Positions 11,650 through 23,864 of a stretch of DNA of 64,000 nucleotides are shown here, in pieces; positions within the stretch are counted from its first letter, which is position 1; each line of letters opens with the position of its first letter. The stretch comes from Harmothoe impar. Taxonomy: Eukaryota; Annelida; Polychaeta; Phyllodocida; Polynoidae. The notes under the pieces are model-generated. The model saw only the letters and a list, made by a program, of their open reading frames with translations, was not told the origin of the DNA and made no database searches. A program made the translations under genes and the position numbers. Where the stretch lies: contig OX381709.1 of NCBI GenBank assembly GCA_947462335.1, positions 34,304,186-34,368,185 of the forward strand, read 5' to 3'.

Positions 11650-13460
11650 GCCCAATCTGCCATGTACGCGGATATGTGCCTTATTCCTTTTGTTTCTTTG
11701 ACCCTTTTTTCTCGCCAATTCCGCCATGTACAGGGATATGCGCCTTTTCCCCTTTTTTCCACTGACCCTTTTTTCTCGCCTGTTCCGCCATATACGCGGA
11801 TATGCGCCTTTTCCTGATTTTTCCTCTGACCCTTTTTTCTCGCCCAATCTGCCATGTACGCGGATAGGTGCCTTTTTTTTTTTTCTGACCCTTTTTTCTT
11901 GCCCAATAAGCCATATACGCGGATATGCACCTTTATCCCTTTTTTCCTCTGACCCTTTTTTCTCGCCCAATCCGCCACGAATGCGGATATGCGCCTTTTC
12001 CCCTTTTTTTTCTCTGACCATTTTTTTTTGCCCAATCTGCCATGAAATAGAACATGTGCCTTTTTCCTTTTTTTCTCTGACCCTCGTTTCTCACCCAAAT
12101 GCCATGTACGTGGATATGTGCCTTTTCCTTCTTTTCTCTGACCTTTTTTTCTCGCCCAATCCTCCACGTTCGCAGACATGTGCCTTTTTCCTTTTTTTTC
12201 TCTGACCCTTTTTTCTTGCCCAATAAGCCATATACGGGGATATACACCTTTTTCCCTTTTTCCCTCTGACTCTTTTTTCTTGCCCAATCCGCCATGAATG
12301 CGGATATGCGCATTTTCCCTTTTTTTCTCTGACCCTTTTTTCTCGCCCAATCCGCCATGTACGCGTACATGTGCCTTTTTCCTTCTTTTCTATGACCCTT
12401 TTTTCTAGCCCAATTTGCCTTTCACGCAGATAAGCACTTTTTTCCCTCTGACCCTTTTGTCTCGCCCAATTCTCCATGTACGCAGATCTGCACCTTTTCC
12501 CCTTTATTTCTCTGACCCTTTTTTTCTCGCCCAATCCGCGATGTACGTGGATATGTGCCTTTCTCCCTTTTTTTTCTCTGACCCTTTTTTCTTGCCGAAT
12601 CTGCCATGTACGCGGATATGTGCCTTTTTTTTTTTTTCTTCTGACCCTTTTTTCTTGCCCAATTAGCCATATGCGCGGATATGCACCTTTTTCCCTTTTT
12701 CCCTCTGACTCTTTTTTCTCGCCCAATCCGCCATGAATGCGGATATGCGCCTTTTTCCCTTTTCTTTCTCAGACCTTTTTTTCTCGCCTTATCCGCCATG
12801 TACGCGGATATGTGCCTTTTTCCTTTTCTTTCTCTGACCCTTTTTTCACACCCGATCCACCATGTACGCGGATATGTTTCTTTTTCCCTTTTTTTTCTGA
12901 CCCTTTTTTCTCGGCTAATCCGCCATGTACGCGGATATGTTCCTTTTTCTTTTTTTTCTCGCCCAATCCGCCATGGATGCGGATATATGCCTTTTTTCCT
13001 TTTTATCTCTGGCCCTTTTTTTGCCCAATCCCCCATGTACACGGTCGTGTGCCTTTTTTCTTTTTTTCTCTGACCCTTTTTTCATGCCCGATCCGCCATG
13101 TATGCGGATATGTGCCATTTTCCCTTTTTTCCTCCGACCCTTTTTTCTCGCCCGATCCACCATATACGGGGATATGCACCTTTTTCCCTTTTTTCCTCTG
13201 ACCCTTTTTTCTCGCCTGATCCACCATATATGCGGATATGCGCCTTTTTCCCTTTTTTCCTCTGACCCTTTTTTCTTGCCCAATCCGCCATGTACGCGGA
13301 TATGTGGCTTTTTCTTTTTCTTTCTCAGACCCTTTTTTCTCGCCCAATCCGCCATGTGCGCGGATATGTGCTTTTTTTCCTGTTTTCATTGACCGTTTTT
13401 TCTCGCCCAATCCCCAATTTACGCGGACATGCACCTTTTCCCCTTTTTTTCTCTGACCCT
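11650..13460 (+). repeat. Higher-order block A, shortened copy 3
   Basis: Matches copy 1 at an offset of about 9,694 bp for its left part (2,032 matches 11,726; 2,721 matches 12,415) and at about 9,312 bp for its right part (3,613 matches 12,925; 3,926 matches 13,238). The 382-bp change in offset equals about six monomers missing from this copy. It is more diverged from copies 1 and 2 than they are from each other. It runs directly into block C at about 13,460. Confidence 0.8.
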
Positions 13461-14985
13461 TTTTTTTCGCCCAATCTGCCATGTACGCGGATATGTGCCT
13501 TTTCCCTCTTGTTTCTTTGACCCCTTTTTCTCGCCAATTCCGCCATGTACGCGGATATGCGCCTTTTCCCCTTTTTTCCTCTGACCTTTTTTTCTTGCCC
13601 AATATGCCATGAAATAGAACATGTGCCTTTTTCCCTTTTTTTCTCTGACCCTTTTCTCTCGCCCAATCTGCCATGTACGCGGATATGTGCCTCTTTTCCT
13701 TTCTTTCTCTGACCCTTTTTTCTCGCCAATTCCGCCTTGTACGCGGATATGAGACTTTTTCTTTTTTTTTCTCTGACCCTTTTTTCTCGCCCAATCCGCC
13801 ATGTACGCGGACATGTGCCTTTAATTTTTTTTTCTCTTACCCTTTTTTCTTGCCCAATCCGCCGTGTACGCGGATATTCACCTTTTTCCTTTTTTTCCTC
13901 TGACCCTTTTTTCTTGCCCAATCTGCCATGAAATAGAACATGTGCCTTTTTCCTTTTTTTCTCTGACCTTTTTTTCTCGCCCAATCCTCCACGTTCGCAG
14001 ACATGTGCCTTTTTCCTTTTTTTCTCTAACCCTTTTTTCTCGCCCAATCAGCAATGTTCCCGAATATGTGCCTTTTTCCTTTTTTTCTGACCCTTTTTCC
14101 TCGCCCAATCAGCCATGTACGCGGATGTGTGCCTTTTGCTGTTTTTACTCTGACCCTTTTTTCTCGCCAAATTCGCCATGTACACGGATATGCGCCTTTT
14201 TTCCTTCTTTTCTCTGACCCTTTATCCTGGCCAAATCCGCTGTTTACGCGGTTATGCACATTTTTCTTTTTCTTCTCTGACCTTTTTTTCTTGAGAAATC
14301 AGCCATGTACGGGGATATGTGCCTTTTTTCCTTCTTTTCTCTGACCCTTTTTTCTCACCCAATTTGCAATATATGCTGACATGCACCTTTTTCCTTTTTT
14401 TCCTCTCACCCTTTTTTCTCGCCCAATCCTCCATGTACGCTGACATGCACCTTTTCCCCTTTATTTCTCTGACCCTTTTTTTCTCGCCCAATCCTCCATG
14501 TACACGGATATGTGCCTTTTTCCTTTTTTTTCTCTGACCCTTTTTTCTTGCCCAATCCACCATGTAAGCGGATATGTGCTTTTTTTCTTTTTTTCTCTTA
14601 CCCTTTTTCTCGCCCAATCAGCCATGTAAGCAGATATTCACCTTTTTTTTTTTTTGCTCTGACCCTTTTTTCTTGCCCAATTTGCAATATAAGTGGATAT
14701 GCAACTTTTTCCCTTTTTCCCTCTGACCCTTTTTTCTTGCCCAATCTGCCGTGAAATAGAACATGTGTTTTTTTTCCTTTTTTTTCTCTGACCCTTCTTT
14801 CTCACCCAATCCGCCATGTATGCGGATATGTGCCCTTTTTCCTTTTTTTCTCTGACCCCTTTTTCTCGCCCTATCCTCCATGTACATGGACATGTGCCTT
14901 TTCTCTTTTTTATTTTCTGACCTTTTTTTTCTCGCCCAATTTGCCCTGTAAGCAGATATGTCCCTTTTTGCTTTTCTTCTCTGAC
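13460..14985 (+). repeat. Higher-order block C, copy 2
   Basis: Aligns to copy 1 at an offset of 5,870 bp, dropping to about 5,741 bp after 13.75 kb, so two monomers (about 129 bp, including the GAACGAAAAC type) are absent. One extra monomer (ATATATGCTGACATG, about 14,370) lies to its right. It then continues into 14,985-15,395, units with CACCTTATCCGCC and GCGTATATG that correspond to 26.4-26.8 kb. Confidence 0.8.
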
Positions 14986-15394
14986 CCTTTTTTCTCGCCC
15001 AATCAGCCATGTAAGCGGATATTGGCCTTTTCTTTTTTTTTTCTCTGACACTTTTATCTTGCCCAATTCGCCATATAAGCAGATATGCACCTTCTTCCCT
15101 TTTTTCCTCTGACCCTTTTTTCTTGCCCAATCCGCCATGTACGCGGATATGTGCCTTTTTCTTTTTCTTTCTCACACCTTTTTTTCTCACCTTATCCGCC
15201 ATGTACGCGTATATGTGCCTTTTTCCTTTTCTTTGTCTGACCCTTTTTTCACACCTGATCCACCATGTACGCGGATATGTGCCTTTTTCCCTTTTTTTCC
15301 TACCCTTTTTTCTCGGCTAATCCGCCATGTACGCGGATATGTTCCTTTTTCTTTTTTTTCTCTGCCCTTTTTTCTCGCCCAATCCGCCATGTAC

Positions 15395-16215
15395 GCGGAT
15401 ATATGCCTTTTCCCCTTTTTTTCTCTGACCCCTTTTTCTCGCCAATTCCGCCATGTACGCGGATATGTGCCTTTTTCCTTTTCTTTCTCTGACCCTTTTT
15501 TCACACCCGATCCACCATGTACGCGGATATGTTTCTTTTTCCCTTTTTTTTCTGACCCTTTTTTCTCGGCTAATCCGCCATGTACGCGGATATGTTCCTT
15601 TTTCTTTTTTTTCTCGCCCAATCCGCCATGTATGCGGATATATGCCTTTTTTCCTTTTTATCTCTGGCCCTTTTTTTGCCCAATCCCCCATGTACACGGT
15701 CGTGTGCCTTTTTTCTTTTTTTCTCTGACCCTTTTTTCATGCCCGATCCGCCATGTATGCGGATATGTGCCATTTTCCCTTTTTTCCTCCGACCCTTTTT
15801 TCTCGCCCGATCCACCATATACGGGTATATGCACCTTTTTCCCTTTTTTCCTCTGACCCTTTTTTCTCGCCTGATCCACCATATATGCGGATATGCGCCT
15901 TTTTCCCTTTTTTCCTCTGACCCTTTTTTCTTGCCCAATCCGCCATGTACGCGGATATGTGGCTTTTTCTTTTTCTTTCTCAGACCCTTTTTTCTCGCCC
16001 AATCCGCCATGTGCGCGGATATGTGCTTTTTTTCCTGTTTTCATTGACCGTTTTTTCTCGCCCAATCCCCAATTTACGCGGACATGCACCTTTTCCCCTT
16101 TTTTTCTCTGACCCTTTTTACTCGCCCAATCTGCCATGTACGCGGATATGTGCCTTTTCCCTCTTGTTTCTTTGACCCCTTTTTCTCGCCAATTCCGCCA
16201 TGTACGCGGATATGC
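15395..16215 (+). repeat. Further partial copy of the right end of block A
   Basis: Matches 12,740-13,560 at an offset of 2,655 bp, including the monomer with TCTCTGGCCC and TGTACACGGTCGTG (15,660-15,705) and the CGGCTAATCCGCC unit. It shares private variants with copy 3 (CTCCGACCC near 15,787 and ACGGG near 15,830), so it derives from copy 3 or a common parent rather than from copy 1. Confidence 0.8.
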
Positions 16216-16254
16216 GCCTTTTCCCCTTTTTTCCTCTGACCCTTTTTTCTCGCC

Positions 16255-17250
16255 AAGTCCGCCATGTAGGTGGATATGCGCCCTTTCTTTTTTTTTCCTC
16301 TGACCCTTTTTTCTTGCCCAATCTGCCATGAAATAGAACAAGTGCCTTTTTTCCTTTTTTTCTCTGACCCTTTTTTTTTGCCGAATCCTCCATGTACGCG
16401 GACATGTGCTTTTTTTTCTTTTTTTTTCTCTGACCCTTTTTTCTTGCCCAATCTGCCATGTAAGCGTATATGTCCATTTGTCCTTTTCTTATCTGACCCT
16501 TTTTTCTCGCCCTATCCACCATATACGCGCATATGCGCCTTTTTCCCTTTTTTTTTCTGACCCTTTTTTCTCGCACAATCCGCCATGTACGCGGATATTC
16601 ACCTTTTCCCCTTTTTTTCTCTGACCCTTTTTTCTAGCCCAATCCGCCATGTACGCGGATATGTGCCTTTTTCCTTTTTTTCTCTGACCTTTTTTTCTCG
16701 CCCATCCCCCATGTACGCGGATATGCATCTTTTCCCCTTTTTTTCTCTGACCCTTTTTTCTCGCAAAATCCGCCATGTAGGTGGATATGCGCCCTTTCTT
16801 TTTTTTCCCTCTGATCCTTTTTTCTTGCCCAATCTGCCATGAAATAGAACAAGTGCCATTTGTCCTTTTCTTATCTGACCCTTTTTTCTCGCCCTATCCA
16901 CCATATACGCGGATATGCTCCTTTTTCCCTTTTTTTCTCTGACCCTTTTTTCTAGCCCAATCCGCCATGTACGCGGATATGTGCCCTTTTTTCCTGTTTT
17001 TCTCCGACCCTTTTTTCTCGCCAATTCCGCCATTATTCCGCCAATTCCGCCATTATTCCGCCAATTCAGCCATGCGGATTTGTGCCCTTTTCCCTCTTTT
17101 TCTCTGACCCTTTTTTTCTTGCCCAATTCGCCATGTACGCAAATATGTGCCTTTTTTCCTTCTTTTCTCTGACCCTGTTTTCCCGCCCAATTTGCCTTAT
17201 ACGCAGATATGCACCTTTTTCTCTTTTTTCCTCTGACCCTTTTGTCTTGC
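16255..17250 (+). repeat. Block G, copy 1
   Basis: Matches 32,142-33,040 at an offset of 15,888 bp (16,585 matches 32,473). It includes the CCATGTAGGTGGATATGCGCCC unit, the GAAATAGAACAAGTG unit, the CATTTGTCC linker and the CCATTATTCCGCCAATTC expansion near 17,028-17,072. Confidence 0.75.
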
Positions 17251-18244
17251 CCAATCCTCCATGTACGCGGATTACTGCACCTTTTTCCCTCTATTTCTCT
17301 GACCCTTTTTTGTCGCCCAATCCGCCATGTAAGCGGATGTGTGCCCTTTTTCCTTTTTTTCTCTGACCCTTTTTTCTCTCCCAATCCTCCATGTACGCGG
17401 ACACTTGCCTGTTTTCTTTTTTTTCTCTGACCCTTTTTTTTCACCCAATCTGCCATGTAGGCGGATCTGTCCCTTTTTCCTTTTTCTTCTCTGACTTTTT
17501 TTTCTCGCCCAATCCGCCATGTGCGCGGATATGTGTTTTTTTTCCTGTTTTCTTTGACCGTTTTTTCTCGCCCATTCCCCCATGTCAGCGGATATGCACC
17601 TTTTCCCCTTTTTTTTCTGACCCTTTTTTCTCGCCAATTCCGCCTTGTACGCGGATATGCGATTTTTTCTTTTTTTTCCTCTGACCCTTTTTTCTTGGCC
17701 AATCCCCCATGAATGCGGATATGCGCATTTTCCCTTTTTTTCTCTGACCCTTTTTTTTTCGCCCAATCCCCCATGTACGGGGATATGCACCTTTTCCCCT
17801 TTTTTTCTCGCCCAATCTGCCATGTACGAGGATATGTGCCTTTTTCCTTTTGTTTCGTTGACCCTTTTGTCTCGCCAATTCCGCCATGTACGCGGATATG
17901 TGGCTTTTCCCCTTTTTTCCTCTGACCCTTTTTTCTCGCCCAATCCGCCATGTACGCGGATTAGCACCTATTTCCCTTTTTTTCTCTGACCCTTTTTTCT
18001 CGCCCGATTCGCCATGTAAGCTGATAAGTGCCATTTTTCCTTTTTTTCTCTGACCCTATTTTCTCGCCCAATCCGCCATGTACGCGGATTAGCACCTATT
18101 TCCCTTTTTTTCTCTGACCCTTTTTTCTCGCCCGATTCGCCATGTACGCGGATATGTGCCTTTTTCCTTTTTTTTCTCTGACCCTTTTTTCTCACCCAAT
18201 CTGCCATGTACGCGGATATGTGCCTTTCCCCTTTTTTTCTCTGA
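17250..18244 (+). repeat. Mosaic segment with local two-monomer duplication
   Basis: The left part (to about 17,712) matches 21.98-22.44 kb at an offset of about 4,730 bp. At 17,938-18,190 a pair of adjacent monomers (GATTAGCACCTATTT type plus CGCCCGATTCGCC type) is repeated in tandem at an offset of 128 bp, exactly two units. No gene seen. Confidence 0.75.
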
Positions 18245-18710
18245 CCCTTTTTTCACACCTGATCCACCATGTACGCGGATATGTGCCTTTTTCCCTTTTT
18301 TTCTCTGACCCTTTTTTCTCGGCTAATCCGCCATGTACGCGGATATGTTCCTTTTTCTTTTTTTTTTCTGACCCTTTTTTCTCGCCCAATCCGCCATGAA
18401 CGCTGATATATGCCTTTTTTCCTTTTTATCTCTGGCCCTTTTTTTGCCCAATCCCCCATGTACACGGTCGTGTGCCTTTTATCTTTTTTTCTCTGACCCT
18501 TTTTTCTCGCCCGATCCGCCATGTATGCGGATATGTGCCATTTTCCCTTTTTTTCCTCTGACCCTTTTTTCTCGCCCGATCCACCATATACGCGGATATG
18601 CACCTTTTTCCCTTTTTTCCTCTGACCCTTTTTTCTCGCCCGATCCACCATATATGCGGATATGAGCCTTTTTCCCTTTTTTCCTCTGACCCTTTTTCTT
18701 GCCCAATCCG
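18245..18710 (+). repeat. Short fragment related to block A
   Basis: Holds the same run of variants as about 3,535-3,970: ACACCTGATCCACC, CGGCTAATCCGCC, TCTCTGGCCC, TACACGGTCGTG, and then CGCCCGATCCACCATATACGCGG and its ATATGCGG partner. About seven monomers, flanked on both sides by units of other types. Confidence 0.7.
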
Positions 18711-19064
18711 CCATGTACGCGGATATGTGCCTTTTTCCTCTTGTTTCTTTGACCCTTTTTTCTCGCCAATTCCGCCATGTAAGCGGATATGCGCCTTTTC
18801 CCCTTTTTTCCTCTGACCTTTTTTTCTTGCCCAATATGCCATGAAATAGAACTTGTGCCTTTTCCCCTTTTTTTCTCTGACCCTTTTCTCTCGCCAATTC
18901 CGCCTTGTACGCGGATATGCGACTTTTTCTTTTTTTTCCTCTGACCCTTTTTTCTTGGCCAATCCGCCATGAACGAGAACCTGTGACTTTTTTCCTTTTT
19001 TCATTGACCTTTTTTTCTCGCCCAATCCCCCATGTACGCGGATATGCACCTTTTCCCCTTTTTT
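18711..19064 (+). repeat. Satellite segment, mixed units
   Basis: About five monomers including a GAAATAGAACTTGTG variant (18,842) and a GAACGAGAACCTGTGAC variant (about 18,970). The order resembles 26.85-27.2 kb. Nothing but satellite seen. Confidence 0.85.
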
Positions 19065-19860
19065 TCTCTTACCCTTTTTTCTCGCCAAATCCGCCATGTA
19101 CGCGGACATGTGCCTTTAATTTTTTTTTCTCTGACCCTTTTTTCTTGCCCAATCCGCCTTGTACGCGGATCTTCGCCTTTTTCCTTTTTTTTCTCTGACC
19201 CTTTTTTCTTGCCCAATCTGCCATGAAATAGAACATGTGCCTTTTTCCTTTTTTTCTCTGACCCTCGTTTCTCACCCAATCTGCCATGTACGCAGATATG
19301 TGCCTTTTTCTTTTTTTTCTCTGACTTTTTTTCTCGCCCAATCCTCCATGTTCGCATACATGTGTCTTTTTCCTTTTTCTTCTCTGACCCTTTTTTCTCA
19401 CCCAATCAGCAATGTTCCCCAATATGTGCCTTTTTCCTTTTTTTTTCTGACCCTTTTTCCTCGCCCAATCAGCCATGTACGCAGATGTGTGCCTTTTGCT
19501 GTTTTATTTCTGACCCCTTTTTCTCTCCAAATTCGCCATGTACACGGATATGCACCTTTTTTCCTTCTTTTCTCTGACCCTTTATCCAGGCCCAATCCCC
19601 CGTGTACGCGGTTATGCACATTTTTCTTTCTTTTCTCTGACCCTTCTTTCTCACCCAATCCGCCATGTATGCAAATTTGTGCCGTTTTTCCTTCTTTTCT
19701 CTGACCCTCTTTTCTCGCCAAATTTGCCATTCAAGCAGATATGCACCTTTTTCCCTTTTTTCCTCTTACCCTTTTTTCTCGCCCAATCTGCCATGTACGC
19801 GGATATGTGCCTTTTTCCTCTTGTTTCTTTGACCCATTTTTCTCGCCAATTCCCCATTGT
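19065..19860 (+). repeat. Block H, copy 1
   Basis: Matches 34,292-35,090 at an offset of 15,227 bp (19,159 matches 34,386). Marker units are GCGGATCTTCGCC, GAAATAGAACATG, AATGTTCCCCAATATG (19,408), TTTTGCTG and GGCCCAATCC with GGTTATGCAC. Confidence 0.8.
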
Positions 19861-19904
19861 ACGCGGATATGCGCCTTTTCCCCTTTTTTCCTCTGACCCT
19901 TTTT

Positions 19905-22900
19905 TCTCACCCAATCCCCCATGTATGCGGATATGTGCCCTTTTTCCTTTTTTTCTCTGACCCTTTTTTCTCGCCCTATCCTCCATGTACACGGACATGT
20001 GCCTTTTTTCTTTTTTATTTTCTGACCTTTTTTTTTCGCCCAATTTGCCCTGTAAGCAGATATGTCCCTTTTTCCTTTTCTTCTCTGACCCTTTTTTCTC
20101 GCCCAATCAGCCATGTAAGCTGATATTGGCCTTTTTTTTTTTTTTTTCTCTGACACTTTTATCTTGCGCAATTCGCCATATAAGCAGATATGCAACTTTT
20201 TCCCATTTTTCCTCTGACCCTTTTTTCTTGCCCAATCCGCCATGTATGCGATTATGCGCCTTTTTTCCCTTTTTTACTCTGACCCTTCTTTCTCACCCAA
20301 TCCGCCATGTATGCAAATTTGTGCCTTTTTTCCTTCTTTTCTCTGACCCTCTTTTCTTGCCCAATTTGACATTCACGCAGATATGCACCTTTTTCCCTTT
20401 TTTCCTCTGACCCTTTCTTCTGGCCCAATCCTCCATGTACGCAGATATGCACCTTTTTCCCTTTATTTCTCTGACCCTTTTTTCTTGCCCAATCCGCCAT
20501 GTATGCAGACATGTGCCTTTTCCCCTTTTATCCTCTGACCCTTTTTTCTCGCCAATTCCGCCATGCACGCGGATATGCGCCTTTTCCCCTTTTTTCCACT
20601 GACCCTTTTTTCTTGCCTGATCAGCCATGTACGCGGATATGTGCCTTTTTCCTTTTGTTTCTTTGACCCTTTTTCTCGCCAATTCCGCCATGTACGCTGA
20701 TATGCGCCTTTTCCCCTTTTTTCCACTGACCCTTTTTTCTCGCCCAATCCGCCATGTACGCAGACATGTGCCTTCAATTTTTTTTTTCTCTGACCCTTTT
20801 TTCTTGCCCAATTAGCAATATACACGGATATGCACCTTTTTCCCTTTTTTCGTCGAACCCTTTTTTCTCGCCCAATCCGCCATGGATGCTGATATGCGCC
20901 TTTTTCCCTTTTTTTCTCTGACCCTTTTCTCTCGCCTAATCCGCCATGTACGCGGATATGTGCCTCTTTTCCTGTTTTTCTCTGACCCTTTTTCATATAT
21001 GCGATTTTTTCTTTTTTTTCCGCTGACCCTTTTTTCTTGGCCATGAACGAGATCATGTGACTTTTTTCCTTTTTTCATTGACCTTTTTTTCTCGCCCAAT
21101 CCCCCATGTACGCAGATATGCACCTTTTTTCCTTTTTTTCTCTGACCCTTTTTTCTCGCCCAATCCGCCCCGACGCGGACATGTGCCTTTAATTATTTTT
21201 CTTCTGACCCTTTTTTTCGTGCCCAATCCGCCATGTAAGCGGATATGTGCCTCTTTTCCATTTTTTCTCTGACCCTTTTTTCTTGCCCAATCTGCCATGT
21301 GCCCGGACATGTGCCTTTAATTTTTTTTCCTCTGACCCTTTTTTCTTGCCCAATCCGCCGTGTATGCGCATATGTGCCTTTTTCCTTTTTTTTCTCTGAC
21401 CCTTTTTTCTTGCCCGATCTGCCATGAAATAGAACATGTGCCTTTTTCCTTTTTTTCTCTGCCCCTCGTTTCTTACCCAATCTGCCATGTACGCGGATAT
21501 GTGCCTTTTTCCTTTTTTTCTGTGACCTTTTTTTCTCGCCCAATCCCCCATGTACGCGGATATGTGACCCTTTTTTCTTGCCCAATCTGCCATGAAATAG
21601 AACAAGTGCCTTTTTTCCTTTTTTTCTCTGACCCTTTTTTCTCGCCCAATCTGCCATGTAAGCGTATATGTCCATTTGTCCTTTTCTTATCTGACCCTTT
21701 TTTCTCGCCCTATCCACCATATACGCGGATATGCGCCTTTTTCCCTTTTTTCTCTGACCCTTTTTTCTAGCCCAATCCGCCATGTACGCGGATATGTGCC
21801 TTTTTTCCTGTTTTTCTCTGACCCTTTTTTCTCGCAAATTCCGCCATTATTCCGCCAATTCAGCCATGCGGATATGTGCCTTTTTTCCTTCTTTTCTCTG
21901 ACCCTGTTTTCCCGCCCAATTTGCCTTATACGCAGATATGCACCTTTTTCTCTTTTTTCCTCTGACCCTTTTTTCTCGCCCAATCCTCCATGTACGCGGA
22001 TAACTGCACCTTTTTCCCTTCATTTCTCTGACCCTTTTTTCTCGCCCAATCCGCCATGTAAGCGGATATGTGCCCTTTTTCCTTTTTTTCTCTGACCCTT
22101 TTTTCTCTCCCAATCCTCCATGTACGCGGACATTTGCCTGTTTTCTTTTTTTTTCTCTGACCCTTTTTTTTCACCCAATCTGCCATGTAGGCGGATCTGT
22201 CCCTTTTTCCTTTTTTTTCTCTGACCCTTTTTTCTTGCCCAATCCGCCATGTGCGCGGATATGTGCTTTTTTGCCTGTTTTCATTGACCGTTTTTTCTCG
22301 CCCATTCCCCCATGTAAGCGGATATGCACCTTTTCCCCTTTTTTTTCTGACCCTTTTTTCTCGCCGATTCCGCCTTGTACGCGGATATGCGATTTTTTCT
22401 TTTTTTTCCTCTGACCCTTTTTTCTTGGCCAATCCGCCATGAACGAGATCATGTGACTTTTTTCCTTTTTTCATTGACCTTTTTTTCTCGCCCAATCCCC
22501 CATGTACGCAGATATGCACCTTTTCCCCTTTTTTTCTCGGACCCTTTTTTCTCGCCCAATCCGCCATGTTCGCGGACATGTGCCTTTAATTTTTTTTCCT
22601 CTGACCGTTTTTTCATGCCCAATCCGCGATGTACGCGGATATGTGCCTCTTTTCCATTTTTCCTCTGACCCTTTTTTCTCACCCAATCTACCATGTACGC
22701 GGACATGTGCCTTTAATTTTTTTTCCTCTGACCCTTTTTTCTTGCCCAATCCGCCGTGTATGCGGATATGTGCCTCTTTCCTTTTTTTTCTCTGACCGTT
22801 TTTTCTTGCCCAATCTGCCATGAAATAGAACATGTGCCTTTTTCCTTTTTTTCTCTGCCCCTCGTTTCTTACCCAATCTGCCATGTACGCGGATATGTGC

Positions 22901-23760
22901 CTTTTTCCTTTTTTTCTCTGACCTTTTTTTCTCGCCCAATCCCCCATGTACGCGAATATGCACCTTTTCCCCTTTTTTTCTCTGACCCTTTCTTTCTTTT
23001 TCCTCTGACCCTTTTTTCTTGCCCAATCTGCCATGAAATAGAACAAGTGCCTTTTTTCCTTTTTTTCTCTGACCCTTTTTTTTTGCCGAATCCTCCATGT
23101 ACGCGGACATGTGCTTTTTTTTCTTTTTTTTCTCTGACCCTTTTTTCTCACCCAATCTGCCATGTAAGCGTATATGTCAATTTGTCCTTTTCTTATCTGA
23201 CCCTTTTTTCTCGCCCTATCCACCATATACGCGCATATGCGCCTTTTTCCCTTTTTTTTTCTGACCCTTTTTTCTCGCACAATCCGCCATGTACGCTGAT
23301 ATTCACCTTTTCCCCTTTTTTTCTCTGACCCTTTTTTCTAGCCCAATCTGCCATGTACGCGGATATGTGCCTTTTTCCTTTTTTTCTCTGACCTTTTTTT
23401 CTCGCCCAATCCCCCATGTACGCGGATATGCATCTTTTCCCCTTTTTTTCTCTGACCCTTTTTTCTCGCAAAATCCGCCATGTAGGTGGATATGCGCCCT
23501 TTCTTTTTTTTTCCTCTGACCCTTTTTTCTTGCCCAATCTGCCATGAAATAGAACAAGTGCCTTTTTTCTTTTTTTCTCTGACCCTTTTTTCTCGCCCAA
23601 TCTGCCATGTAAGCGTATATGTCCATTTGTCCTTTTCTTATCTGACCCTTTTTTCTCGCCCTATCCACCATATACGCCGATATGCGCCTTTTCCCCTTTT
23701 TTTCTCTGACCCTTTTTTCTAGCCCAATCCGCCATGTACGCGGATATGTGCCTTTTTTCC
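19905..23760 (+). repeat. Large block E, copy 1
   Basis: About 60 monomers whose order matches 28,862-32,900. The offset grows stepwise, 8,957 bp at 20.6 kb, 8,990 bp at 21.3 kb, 9,076 bp at 21.7 kb and about 9,140-9,184 bp at 22-23.3 kb, so this copy has lost sequence several times relative to the other. One loss is visible at 20,991-21,002, where TTTTTCATATATGCG joins two broken units (33 bp missing). Confidence 0.8.
22981..23007 (+). repeat. Coreless remnant monomer
   Basis: Between two CTCTGACC motifs only a short pyrimidine stretch remains; the entire CGCCCAAT to GCGCC core is gone. The corresponding unit at about 25,033-25,095 is complete, with CCAAGTCCGCCATGTAGG and CCCTTTCTT after it. 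The short CCCTTTCTT string at both deletion ends suggests loss by slippage or microhomology. Confidence 0.85.
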
Positions 23761-23790
23761 TGTTTTTCTGTGACCCTTTTTTCTCGCATA

Positions 23791-23860
23791 TTCCGCCATT
23801 ATTCCGCCAATTCCGCCATTATTCCGCCAATTCCGCCATTATTCCGCCAATTCCGCCATG
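23791..23860 (+). repeat. 20-bp sub-satellite inside the array, three copies
   Basis: Three tandem copies of a 20-bp unit, TTCCGCCATTATTCCGCCAA, plus a final half unit joining CATGCGG. Each 20-mer is an 11-bp and a 9-bp version of TTCCGCCA. The copy number varies across the window: one near 21,839, 30,914, 33,400, 42,197, 43,177 and 44,597; two near 17,033 and 32,925; three here. Confidence 0.92.
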
Positions 23861-23864
23861 CGGA

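Noticed and set aside
16599..17951. 450-codon open frame on the - strand, the longest in the window, and many similar ones of 100-430 codons
   Set aside because: The frame is a by-product of a repeat without stop trinucleotides on that strand. The peptide is the monomer read in three rotating frames, and it starts and ends wherever a point mutation happens to make ATG or a stop.
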